45,499 nucleotides of DNA from Alphaproteobacteria bacterium (GTDB taxonomy: Bacteria; Pseudomonadota; Alphaproteobacteria; DSM-16000; Inquilinaceae), in contig JANQSN010000044.1 of the NCBI GenBank assembly GCA_028284045.1, forward strand, positions 1 to 45,499, in the 5' to 3' direction. The position numbers and the translations under genes are program-made. Shown here in pieces: positions 35,153 through 44,400 of the stretch (within the stretch, counting starts at the first letter, position 1; each line of letters opens with the position of its first letter). The notes under the pieces were generated by a model. That model made no database searches and was not told the origin of the DNA. It saw nothing but the letters and a program-made list of their open reading frames with translations.

Positions 35153-36369
35153 ACGACTGGCTGGCGGTCGTCGGCATCGAGGAAAGCGGGCTCGACGGGC
35201 TGACCGGCGAGGCCCGCGCGCTGGTGTCGTCGGCCGACGTGCTGATCGGCGGCGCGCGCCATCTGGCGATGGTGCCGGACGACGGCGCAGGCTCTCTGCG
35301 GCTGACCTGGCCCTCCCCGATGACCGATCTCTTACCGGAGATCGCCCGCCAGCGAGGCCGGCGCGTGGTGGTCCTCGCCACCGGCGATCCGCTCTGCTAC
35401 GGCGTCGGCGCGCTGCTCTTGCGGCATTTCCCGATGGAGGAGATGCGCTTCGTCCCCGCCCGGTCCGCCTTCAGCCTGGCGGCCGCCCGACTCGGCTGGC
35501 CGCTGGCGGACGTGGAGACCATCACCCTGCATGGCCGGCCGGTGGCGGGACTGGCGCTGGTGCTGGCGCCGGGCGCGCGCATCCTGGCGCTGAGCGAAGG
35601 GGCCGACACTCCGGGGGCGGCGGCGCGCCTGTTGGCGGAGGCGGGGTACGGCCGTAGCCGGCTGACCGTGCTCGCCCGCCTCGGCAGCACGCACGAAGCG
35701 CGGCAGGACGGTGAGGCAGAAACCTGGGCGCACCCGCCGCCCGACCCGCTCAACATCCTGGCCATCGACTGCATCGCCGATCCCGGCACCGTCCCGCTGG
35801 CGCGCGTGCCCGGCCTGCCGGACGAGGCCTTCGACCATGACGGCCAGCTCACCAAGCGCGAGGTTCGCGCGGTCACCCTGGCCACGCTGGCGCCGCGCCC
35901 CGGCCAGCGGCTGTGGGATATCGGCGCCGGCGCCGGCTCGATCGCCATCGAATGGCTGCGCAGCGCGCCCCGCACCCAAGCCATCGCCATCGAGCGCGAC
36001 GAGGCCCGCCGCCGGCGGATCGCCGCCAATGCCGCCCGCCTTGGCGTGCCTCAGCTCCAGGTGGTCGCGGGCACGGCCCCGGCCGCGCTGGCCGGGCTGG
36101 CGGCGCCGGATGCCGTCTTTGTCGGCGGCGGGGTCGGCGCGCCCGGCCTGCTCGCCGCCGCCTGGGACGCCCTGCCGCCCGGTGGGCGGATCGCCGCCAA
36201 TGCCGTCACCCTGGCCGGCGAGCAGGCCTTGATGGACGCCGCCGCCGCGCAGGGCGGCGATCTCACCCGCCTTGCCGTCAGCCGGGCGGAAACCGTCGGC
36301 CGCCACCGGGCCTGGCGCCCGCTGATGCCGGTCACGCTGTGGACCGCCGTAAAACCGGAAAACCCTTGA
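35149..36369 (+). CDS. cobL: Precorrin-6Y C5,15-methyltransferase/decarboxylase (CobL, CbiE-CbiT fusion)
   Basis: The 406-residue protein joins a CbiE domain (about residues 1-210; GDPLCYGVG, methylation at C-5) with a CbiT domain (about 225-400; class I SAM motif [14 protein letters not shown] at about 253-266) that methylates C-15 and decarboxylates the C-12 acetate side chain. This fused form is the usual CobL of aerobic alphaproteobacteria. The ATG overlaps the cobH stop by four bases, and its stop overlaps the cobI ATG by one base (TGATG). No frameshift or missing motif is seen. Confidence 0.95.
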   Translation: MNDWLAVVGIEESGLDGLTGEARALVSSADVLIGGARHLAMVPDDGAGSLRLTWPSPMTDLLPEIARQRGRRVVVLATGDPLCYGVGALLLRHFPMEEMRFVPARSAFSLAAARLGWPLADVETITLHGRPVAGLALVLAPGARILALSEGADTPGAAARLLAEAGYGRSRLTVLARLGSTHEARQDGEAETWAHPPPDPLNILAIDCIADPGTVPLARVPGLPDEAFDHDGQLTKREVRAVTLATLAPRPGQRLWDIGAGAGSIAIEWLRSAPRTQAIAIERDEARRRRIAANAARLGVPQLQVVAGTAPAALAGLAAPDAVFVGGGVGAPGLLAAAWDALPPGGRIAANAVTLAGEQALMDAAAAQGGDLTRLAVSRAETVGRHRAWRPLMPVTLWTAVKPENP

Positions 36370-37106
36370 TGAGCGATGCGATCCGCCCGCCCGCCCGGAC
36401 CGGCACCGTCTGGGGCATCGGCGTCGGCCCCGGCGATCCGGAACTGATCACCCTGAAGGGCGCACGCCTCCTGGCCGAAGCCCCGGTGATCGCCTATCCC
36501 GCGCCGGAGACCGGCGACAGCTTCGCCCGCGCCATCGCCGCCCCGCATATCCCCGACGGCCGGACGGAGATCGTCATGGCGATGCCGATGGTCGCCGAGC
36601 GCTTTCCCGCGCAGGAGGTCTACGACCGCGCCGCCGCCGCCTTCGCCGACCATCTGGCGGCCGGCCGCGACATCGCCGTGCTGTGCGAGGGCGACCCGTT
36701 CTTCTATGGCTCCTTCATGTATCTGTTCGCCCGCCTGGCGGAGGACTGGCCCGTGCGCGTCGTGCCGGGCGTGTCGTCGCTGGTCGCCTGCGCGGCGGCC
36801 CTGGAAACGCCGCTGGTCGGGCGCAACGACGTGCTGACGGTGTTGCCGGCGCCGCTCGACGAAGATCGGCTGGTCGCGCACCTGACCCGCGCCGACGCCG
36901 CCGCCATCGTCAAGCCGGGCCGGCACATCGCCAAGATCCGCCGCGCCCTGGCCGCGGCCGACCTGGCCGCCGACGCCCTCTATATCGAGCGCGCCACCCT
37001 GCCCCACCAGCGCATCCTGCCCCTGGACGCTGTGGACGAGGGCCAAGCCCCCTATTTCTCGATGATCCTGGCGCATCGCCGCGGGCGCGCCTGGGTGCTG
37101 GCATGA
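36369..37106 (+). CDS. cobI: Precorrin-2 C20-methyltransferase (CobI/CbiL)
   Basis: The 245-residue SAM-dependent methyltransferase methylates C-20 of precorrin-2 (or its cobalt form). It has the [15 protein letters not shown]-terminal motif, the [15 protein letters not shown] segment and the [12 protein letters not shown] motif of the family. The final segment ([14 protein letters not shown]) is typical of CobI. The start overlaps the cobL stop and the stop overlaps the next ATG (ATGA). The gene order cobL-cobI does not follow the reaction order. Identification is secure. Confidence 0.95.
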   Translation: MSDAIRPPARTGTVWGIGVGPGDPELITLKGARLLAEAPVIAYPAPETGDSFARAIAAPHIPDGRTEIVMAMPMVAERFPAQEVYDRAAAAFADHLAAGRDIAVLCEGDPFFYGSFMYLFARLAEDWPVRVVPGVSSLVACAAALETPLVGRNDVLTVLPAPLDEDRLVAHLTRADAAAIVKPGRHIAKIRRALAAADLAADALYIERATLPHQRILPLDAVDEGQAPYFSMILAHRRGRAWVLA

Positions 37107-39712
37107 CCGCCATTCTCGTCCTGACCCGCGGCGCGCTGGCCACGGCGGAAGCGGTGCGCCAGGCGCTGCCGGGCGCCCGGCTGCACGGCCCGCCGGCCCG
37201 CGTGCCGGAGGCCGATGTGCCGGTCTCGGCGGTCGGCACCCATCTGCGCGACCTGTTCGCCGCCGGGACGCCAATCGTCGGGATCTGCGCCGCCGGCATC
37301 CTGATCCGCGCCCTCGCCCCGGCCGTCGCGGACAAGGCGGGCGAGCCGGCGGTGCTGGCCGTGGCGCAAGACGGCTCCAGCGTCGTGCCGCTGCTGGGCG
37401 GCCATCGCGGCGCCAACCGGCTGGCCGCCGACCTGGCCGCCGCGCTGGGCGGCCATGCGGCGGTGACCACCGCCGGCGACCACCGCTTCGCCACCGCCCT
37501 CGACGCGCCGCCGGATGGCTGGCGGCTCGCCAACCGCCAAGACTACCCGGGCTTCGCCGCCGACCTGCTGGACGGCGCCGGCGTGGTCCTTAGCGCCGAT
37601 GACGGAACCGCCGTTCCCCCTTGGCTGGCCGAGGCCGCGCTGCCGGTGGATCCCGCAGCCGGCCACCGCATCACGACCACCGTGCGGGCGGCCGCCGGGG
37701 ATCGCCGGCACCTGGTCTACCACCCCGCCGCCCTGGCGCTCGGCGTCGGGACGGAGCGCGGCGCGGACGCCGATGCGCTGACCGCCACGGCGCGCGACGC
37801 GCTGGCGGCCGCCGGGCTGGCGGCGGCGGCCGTCGCCTGCGTGGTCAGCCTCGACCGCAAGGCGGACGAACCGGCGGTCCACGCCTTGGCCAAAGAATTG
37901 GGCGTACCTGCCCGCTTCTTCCCGCCGGACGTTCTGGCCGCGGAGGAACACCGCCTGGCCACCCCCTCCGACGTGGTGCGCCAGGAAATCGGGCTCGCCG
38001 GGGTGGCGGAGGCTGCCGCGCTGGCCGCCGCCGGCCCCGACGGGCGCCTCCTCGCGCCGAAACGCAAAGGACCGCAGGTCACCGTCGCTGTCGCCGCCGC
38101 GCCAGCACCAATCGACATCGCGGCGACCGGCCGGCCCCGCGGCCGGCTCTTCGTCGTCGGCACCGGGCCAGGGGGGGTGGCGTGGCGCACGCCGGCCGTC
38201 GACCGCGCCGTCGCCACGGCAGAGATCCTGGTCGGCTACGGCCTCTATCTCGACCTGCTGGGCAACGCCGCTGCCGGCAAGGAGCGGCGGGAATTCCCCC
38301 TCGGCGCGGAGAGCGAGCGGGTAGCGGCCAGCCTGGCGTTGGCAGCGGAGGGCCGGTGCGTGGCGCTCGTGTCCTCCGGCGATCCCGGCATCTACGCCAT
38401 GGCCAGCCTGGTCTTCGAGACCTTGGCGGGGTCCGACGATCCCGCCTGGCATCGCATCGCCGTTGAGGTGGTGCCGGGTCTCTCGGCCATGCAGTTGGCC
38501 GCCGGGCGCATCGGCGCGCCGCTGGGCCACGACTTCGCGGCGATCTCGTTGTCCGACCTGCTGACACCGTGGCCGGTCATCGAACGGCGGATCGAGGCTG
38601 CCGCGGCGGCCGATTTCGCCATCGCCTTCTACAACCCCGTCTCCGCGCGCCGGCGCGAGGGGCTGGCCCGCGCCCGCACCCTGCTGCTGGCCCATCGCGC
38701 GCCCGACACGCCGGTCGTCCTGGCCCGCAATCTCGGCCGCCCGGCGGAGAGCGTGCGGGTCGTCGACCTCGCCGATCTCGACATCGATGCGGTCGACATG
38801 CTGACCGTCGTGCTGGTCGGCGCGCGCTCGACCCGGCGGGTCGCCCGGCCGAACGGCGGCGTCGCCGTCTACACGCCGCGCGGCTACGCCGCCAAGCGCG
38901 AGCCCGCGCTGGCGGAAGATCGGCCGCCGGGCACCGTGCATTTCATCGGCGCCGGGCCGGGGGCGCCGGATCTGATGACCCTGCGCGGCCGGGCGCTGAT
39001 GGCGGCCTCCGCCGTCTGCCTCTACGCCGGATCGCTGGTGCCGCCGGAGGTGCTGGCCCATGCCGCGCCCGGCGCCCGACTGATCGACACCGCGCCCTTG
39101 ACGCTGGACGAGATCATGGCCGCACTGATCGGGGCGGCGCGCGATGGCCACGACGTCGCCCGGCTCCAGTCCGGCGACCCGTCGCTCTACGGCGCCACGG
39201 CGGAGCAGATGCGCCGCCTCGACGCCGCCGGCATCGCCTACGACATCACGCCCGGCGTGCCCGCCTACGCCGCCGCCGCGGCGACCCTGAAGACGGAGCT
39301 GACGCTGCCCGGCGTCAGCCAGACGGTCATCCTGACCCGCACCGCCATGCAGTCGTCGGACATGCCGGCGGGGGAGGACCTGGCGACGCTGGCGCGAAGC
39401 GGCGCCACGCTCGCCCTGCATCTGTCGATCCGCAACCTGGCCGCCGTCACCCGGGCGCTGGCGCCGCACTACGGCGAGGACTGCCCGGTCGCCGTCGTCT
39501 ACCGCGCAAGCTGGCCGGACGAGGAGGTGCTGCGCTGCCGCCTCGACGAGGTCGCAGCACAGGTGCGCGCGCGCAAGATCACCCGCACCGCGCTGGTGTT
39601 GGTCGGCCGCGTCCTCGACCCCGCGCTGGCCGCCACGGCCGCCGACAGCGCCCTCTACGCCCCCGGCCACGCCCACATCCTGCGCCCGGTGCGCCGGCCG
39701 GAACCGACATAG
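37103..39712 (+). CDS. CbiG-CobJ-CobM trifunctional fusion protein
   Basis: The 869-residue protein fuses three cobalamin enzymes. Residues 1 to about 325 are CbiG-like: an N-terminal domain, the [15 protein letters not shown] central motif and a CobE-like C-terminal domain ([13 protein letters not shown] ... [11 protein letters not shown]). In the anaerobic route CbiG opens the lactone and removes acetaldehyde. Residues 345-595 are CobJ/CbiH, precorrin-3B C17-methyltransferase ([38 protein letters not shown]). Residues 611-869 are CobM/CbiF, precorrin-4 C11-methyltransferase ([35 protein letters not shown]). Linkers are short and Pro/Ala-rich. Its ATG overlaps the cobI stop. It is the last gene of the operon, six bases from the convergent EAL gene. 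Confidence 0.93.
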   Translation: MTAILVLTRGALATAEAVRQALPGARLHGPPARVPEADVPVSAVGTHLRDLFAAGTPIVGICAAGILIRALAPAVADKAGEPAVLAVAQDGSSVVPLLGGHRGANRLAADLAAALGGHAAVTTAGDHRFATALDAPPDGWRLANRQDYPGFAADLLDGAGVVLSADDGTAVPPWLAEAALPVDPAAGHRITTTVRAAAGDRRHLVYHPAALALGVGTERGADADALTATARDALAAAGLAAAAVACVVSLDRKADEPAVHALAKELGVPARFFPPDVLAAEEHRLATPSDVVRQEIGLAGVAEAAALAAAGPDGRLLAPKRKGPQVTVAVAAAPAPIDIAATGRPRGRLFVVGTGPGGVAWRTPAVDRAVATAEILVGYGLYLDLLGNAAAGKERREFPLGAESERVAASLALAAEGRCVALVSSGDPGIYAMASLVFETLAGSDDPAWHRIAVEVVPGLSAMQLAAGRIGAPLGHDFAAISLSDLLTPWPVIERRIEAAAAADFAIAFYNPVSARRREGLARARTLLLAHRAPDTPVVLARNLGRPAESVRVVDLADLDIDAVDMLTVVLVGARSTRRVARPNGGVAVYTPRGYAAKREPALAEDRPPGTVHFIGAGPGAPDLMTLRGRALMAASAVCLYAGSLVPPEVLAHAAPGARLIDTAPLTLDEIMAALIGAARDGHDVARLQSGDPSLYGATAEQMRRLDAAGIAYDITPGVPAYAAAAATLKTELTLPGVSQTVILTRTAMQSSDMPAGEDLATLARSGATLALHLSIRNLAAVTRALAPHYGEDCPVAVVYRASWPDEEVLRCRLDEVAAQVRARKITRTALVLVGRVLDPALAATAADSALYAPGHAHILRPVRRPEPT

Positions 39713-39718
39713 CGGGCC

Positions 39719-41446
39719 TCAACGCTCCAGGAACCGGGCGATGTCGTCGGCGCTCTTCAGGTCCGCGGGATCGATGGCCGGGCGGCCGAACAGATAGCCC
39801 TGCACGAAATCGAAGCCGCAGTGCCGGGCGAAGTTCAAGGTCTCCCGGTCGTCCACCCGTTCGGCGATCCCGGCAATCTTCAGCTTGCGGCACAGCTCGG
39901 TCAGCGCCGTCAGGAAAGCGGTGCCCTTGTGCGCCTGGCGTGCGGAACGGATGGTCGCGCCGTCGATCTTCACCGCATCGATGTCGAGATGGCTGAGGAA
40001 CTCGAAGCTCGCGGCGCCGGAGCCGAAATCGTCGAGGCTGATGCGGTAGCCCTTGGCCCGCAGATCGTCCATGAAGGCGCTGGCCAGCTTCAGATCGGCG
40101 ATCTGCGCCGATTCCGTCAGCTCGAAGAACAGCCGCCCCCGGCTCCACGGCCGCGCGTCGAGCAGGTCGGCCAGCGCGTCGGCGAACGCCTGAGATCCGA
40201 TCGACTGGCCGGAGACGTTCACCGACAGCGCGATGTCCCGGCCCTCTGCGGCGCGCGCTTCGAGCCAGTCCAGCGCCTTCAGCGCCATGGCGAGGTCGAC
40301 CTCGTGGATCAGCCCGGCATTCTCCGCGAAGCGGATCTGGCGCTGGGGCCCGGCGTCCTCCTCGCCGGCGATGCGGAACCGGCACAGCGCCTCGTAGTGA
40401 TGGACGGTCGCGTCGCTCAGGCTGACGATCGGATGCAACGCCATCTCGAAGGCGCTGCGCGCCAGCAGGTCCTTGAAGCGGGCAACCTCGCCGACGGCGT
40501 CCGCCAGCAGCGATGACAGGTTGTCGGCGAGCCCGCGCAGGTCGCGCTGGTCTTCCGGCGCGTCGGTGAACCGGTTCATCACGAACATCAGCCCACGCGC
40601 CAGATCGCCTTCGTCGGCGCCGGCGTCTTCGCGCAAGGTCAGCGCCGCCTGGTCGAGCGTCAGAGCGACCCCGCCGTCCAGCAGGTCGTGGGTCGCGTGG
40701 TCGATCTCCCGCTGGACCGCCCGGAAGTCGACATCCGCCGCATGGACGATGCCGTAGCGGCCGCCGCCCATGTCGATGGCACCGTCGGGCGTCAGCGCCC
40801 GCGCCTCCAGGCAGGCCGCGACCGTCCGCTGCACCGCCGCCGCATGGTCGGGCGCCGCATGGTCGGGCGCCGCATGGTCGGGCGCCGCGCCGCCGGTGGC
40901 CGCCGTCACCAGACTGACCGTCGGCGCCGCCGGGCCGCGGCCCTGCTGCGCCGCGACGGCCCGGCTCGCCGCGGCGGTGAAGCGGTCCAGGCGTTCGGAG
41001 CGCGTGGCGGCCGGGACCGCCGCGGGGCGATAGCGCAAGGACAGATAGGTGTGCCGGTCCAGCTCCGGGACCGCGTAGCCGACGACGGCCAGGCTCGCCT
41101 GGCCCAGCGCCTTGCCGGCCGACCCGCGGATCAGCCGGACCGCCACGTCGTCGAGCCGCCGGCCGCTGGCCGTCGCCGCCAGCAGTTGACCGACCAAAGG
41201 CCGGTCCTCCGCCACCGCCAGATCGGCGAAGGAACTGCCGATCAGGCTGGCGGCCGGGCGGCCGAGCAGCTCCTCGACCGCCCCGGCGGCGAACACCACC
41301 TGGCCGCCGCGGTCGACCTCCATCAGAAGATCGGCCCAGCAGAAACCGAAGGCGACGAATCGGTCCCGCGCCGCGCGAAGCTGCGCCTGCGCGTCGTCGC
41401 CGAGCGGTCCCGCCGCGGCTGCGGCCGGATCGCCGGAGCCTACCAT
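39719..41446 (-). CDS. PAS-EAL domain protein, probable c-di-GMP phosphodiesterase
   Basis: The 575-residue cytoplasmic protein has no membrane segment. An N-terminal PAS-like domain (about 20-135) is followed by a linker holding three PDHAA repeats, a region of uncertain fold (about 205-330), and an EAL domain (about 335-575). EAL motifs: E352-A-L, SVNVSGQSI (Asn), FELTES, SLDDFGSG, VKIDG and QGYLFGRP are present, so metal and substrate ligands look complete. The usual GVE motif reads ERVDD, a conservative change. It probably hydrolyses c-di-GMP to pGpG, although activity must be tested. Its ATG overlaps the adhesin stop by seven bases. Confidence 0.9.
   Translation of the reverse strand: MVGSGDPAAAAAGPLGDDAQAQLRAARDRFVAFGFCWADLLMEVDRGGQVVFAAGAVEELLGRPAASLIGSSFADLAVAEDRPLVGQLLAATASGRRLDDVAVRLIRGSAGKALGQASLAVVGYAVPELDRHTYLSLRYRPAAVPAATRSERLDRFTAAASRAVAAQQGRGPAAPTVSLVTAATGGAAPDHAAPDHAAPDHAAAVQRTVAACLEARALTPDGAIDMGGGRYGIVHAADVDFRAVQREIDHATHDLLDGGVALTLDQAALTLREDAGADEGDLARGLMFVMNRFTDAPEDQRDLRGLADNLSSLLADAVGEVARFKDLLARSAFEMALHPIVSLSDATVHHYEALCRFRIAGEEDAGPQRQIRFAENAGLIHEVDLAMALKALDWLEARAAEGRDIALSVNVSGQSIGSQAFADALADLLDARPWSRGRLFFELTESAQIADLKLASAFMDDLRAKGYRISLDDFGSGAASFEFLSHLDIDAVKIDGATIRSARQAHKGTAFLTALTELCRKLKIAGIAERVDDRETLNFARHCGFDFVQGYLFGRPAIDPADLKSADDIARFLER
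40841..40885 (-). repeat. Three 15-bp tandem repeats in the EAL gene linker
   Basis: Three identical 15-base units (40841-40855, 40856-40870, 40871-40885) encode the DHAAP/PDHAA repeats in the linker between the PAS and middle domains. In-frame copy changes would only lengthen or shorten the linker. Confidence 0.85.
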
Positions 41447-44400
41447 TCGATCTTCTCGAGCCCCTCGAAGCTGATCACCGTCGTCCCGTCGGCCAGCGTC
41501 AGCGTGCCGGCGGCGTCCTGGGTCAGCGAGACATAGTCGTCGGCGCTGGTGCTGATCGAGCCGCTGGTCAGGTTCAGCCGGTCGGCAATGTCGACGCCGG
41601 CGCCATAGGCCTCGGCCAGTTTCAGGACGTCCGTACCGCCGGTCCCGCCGTAGACGTGATCGTCGCCCATGCCGTTGCCCACCATGAAGGTGTCGTTGCC
41701 CGTGCCGCCGTAGAGCCAGTCCTCGCCCAGCCCGCCGTCCAGCACGTTGTCGCCGGTGTTGCCCGTCAGCGTGTCGGCGTGGTCGGAACCGATCAGGTTC
41801 TCGATGCTGGAGAGCACGTCGCCAGCCGCATCGCCGCCGCTGACCGCGCCGGTCTCCAGATTGACGTTCACCCCGGCATCCGACCCGGCGTAGCTGGCCG
41901 TGTCGCTGCCGGCGCCGCCGGTCAGCGTGTCGGCCCCGTCGCCGCCGGTCAGGACATCGTCGCCGTCGCCACCATCCAGGACGTTGGCGCCGGCATCGCC
42001 GGTCAGCGTGTCGTTGAAATCGGAGCCGGTGAGGTTCTCGATGCCGGACAGCACATCGCCTTCGGCGTCGCCGCCCGATGCACTGGCAGTCGGATCGGAA
42101 CCGTTGACGCCGGCATCGATGATCGCGTCGATGGCGCTCTCGTCGAGCACCTTGTCATAGATCGCTACTTCGGCGATTTCGCCATTGAAGAAGTGTTCCA
42201 AGTTGTTCGCTGAACCGTCACTGGAGTTGTAGGTCGACGCCCCAATCACGATCGGGTTGTTGTGCGAATTGCCGAGTTGAGCCGCGTAGCTGTGGGACCC
42301 CACCTCTGTTCCGTCGAGGTAGACCTTGACCCCGCTGGCACCGAAACTGACGGACAGGTTGTGCCAGGTGTCGTTGCTTATACTGCCGCAATTGATGTCG
42401 TGGCGGTTGCTACCATCCTCTGTATACATGTGGATCTGGCCACCGTAGACATAGATGGTTATGTTGCCGAGCGCATAGTCGCCGCTGTCGTTCATGGAGA
42501 ACAGCGTGCCGCGGCTCGACGCATCGTTGGTGTTGAACCAGAGCTGGATGGTGCCGCTGGACAGGTCGTAGGCGTCGGCGTTCGGGATCACCACGCGGTT
42601 GTCGGTGTTGTCGAAGCCATGGGCCGTCGTCGAGATGTTCGAGAACGGGCCGGCATGACCGCCGACGGTGAGGGCCATCTCGTAAGTGGCGTCATTCGCG
42701 CCGGTGGCGTCCGTCGCCGTGGTCCCGCTGGTCTCGCCGAACCGCCAGTAGCCCACCGGACTCTCGGCCATCACCGCCTCGGCATAGGTATCCAGACCGC
42801 TGGCTGCGAGGCTGACGTTCACGCCCGCCGAGGAGCCCGCATAGGACGCCGTGTCGGTTCCCGTGCCGCCGTAGAGCGTGTCCGCACCGGCGCCACCGAT
42901 CAGGAGGTCGTTGCCGGTGCCCACGCTCGAGGCAGACACGGCATCGGCCACATTGACGGAGGTATCGTCCGCGGAGACGACGACGACGTTGTCGATGCCG
43001 TAGGACTCGTTGCTGATGCTGCTGTTGAGGTTGGCGCCGAACCCGACGGTCAGCGTGTCGCTGGGCGGATTGTCGATCTCGACCCGCACATGCCAGATAT
43101 TGTCGTGGTAGGTCGTCTCACCGCTCTCTCCGCCGGTGAAGCCGAGATGTCCCGCGGCCTGTTCGGTCCAGATGATCTTGTACGTCGTGCCGTCAATCGT
43201 GACCGTCGACGTGCCGCCGTCACTGGGTTGCATGTCGTTTAGCGATTGCGACGTAATCTGCTGATTGTTGATGAAGATCTGGAAAGTATCGGAGCTTTCC
43301 CAGTCGTCGATTTGGTAGACGTTGAATTCCAGGATCGCAGCCTCGCGGCCGGGATCGAGATTGAAGGACTTCGAAACGGCGGGATCCCAGTTGGAGTCGC
43401 CGAGCCGGCCGAGGAAGCGCGTGAAGTCGGCGTCGGTGTTATCCGTGTCGTTGTCGCCCCAGCCGCTGGCGCCGCCTTCGAAGTCCTCGGAAGCGATCAG
43501 GATCGCCGGCCGGGGCTCGTCGCCATAGAGGACGTCGTTGCCGGCCCCGCCGGACAGCGTGTCGTCGCCGTCGTTGCCGAACAGCGAGTCGGCCCCGGCG
43601 CCGCCGTCCACGACGTCGTTGCCATCGTTGCCGAACAGCGTGTCGTCACCGCTCTCGGTGCCGACGGCCGACATGTCGATGGCGATATCGGCCGTCCGCT
43701 GGGCCGTCGTCTGGGCACCCGAGTCGGGATCGGTGTCGGTGGTCGTCGCCGTCACGGTCAGCGTGAAGTTGGCGCTGTCGCTCGGCACATCGATCGTCAG
43801 GCCGGCAAGATCGCCCGCGTCCACGGTCCAGCTTCCGTCCGGATTGGCCGTGCCGGCGCTCAGGCTCCCATCGGAGGGCACGCCGGTAATCACCACTTCC
43901 AGGACTTCCGAACCGTCGGTGTCGACCAGCCCCGCCGTGATGTCGAGGCTGGCTTGGGCCCGATCGTAGCCGTCGCCGTAGAGGAAATCGCCGGCACCGC
44001 TGCCGGTGATCTGATCGCTGCCGTCGCCGCCGATGATCGTGTCGACGCCGGAGGTGCCGGTCAGCGTGTCGGCACCGCTGGTGCCGGTCGTGGCTCCGGC
44101 GATGGCGCTGGGATACGCGGCGGTTGCCGACGGCGTCACGGTCAGGGTCGGCAGATCCGCCTGCGCGTTCACCGTGACTTTCAAGGATCCCATTGCCGAT
44201 GTCAGATTGCCGTCCCAACTCAGCGCCGCCACGTCCAAGGTGATGTCGTTGGAGTCGTGCGCCGGCAGGGTCATCGTCAATGACGGCACGTCGGCCTGCG
44301 CGACGTACCAGTTCCCATCGCCCATCTTGGTTCCGGACGACAGGGTGGCCGAGTCCGGCACGCCGATGATCCGCACCGTCAGCGTCGCACCCGGCTCGAC

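Noticed and set aside
37052..39676. An 874-codon open frame on the minus strand opposite the CbiG-CobJ-CobM gene
   Set aside because: It is low-complexity, rich in Gly, Arg and Gln, and has no motif. The plus strand has three clear enzyme domains.
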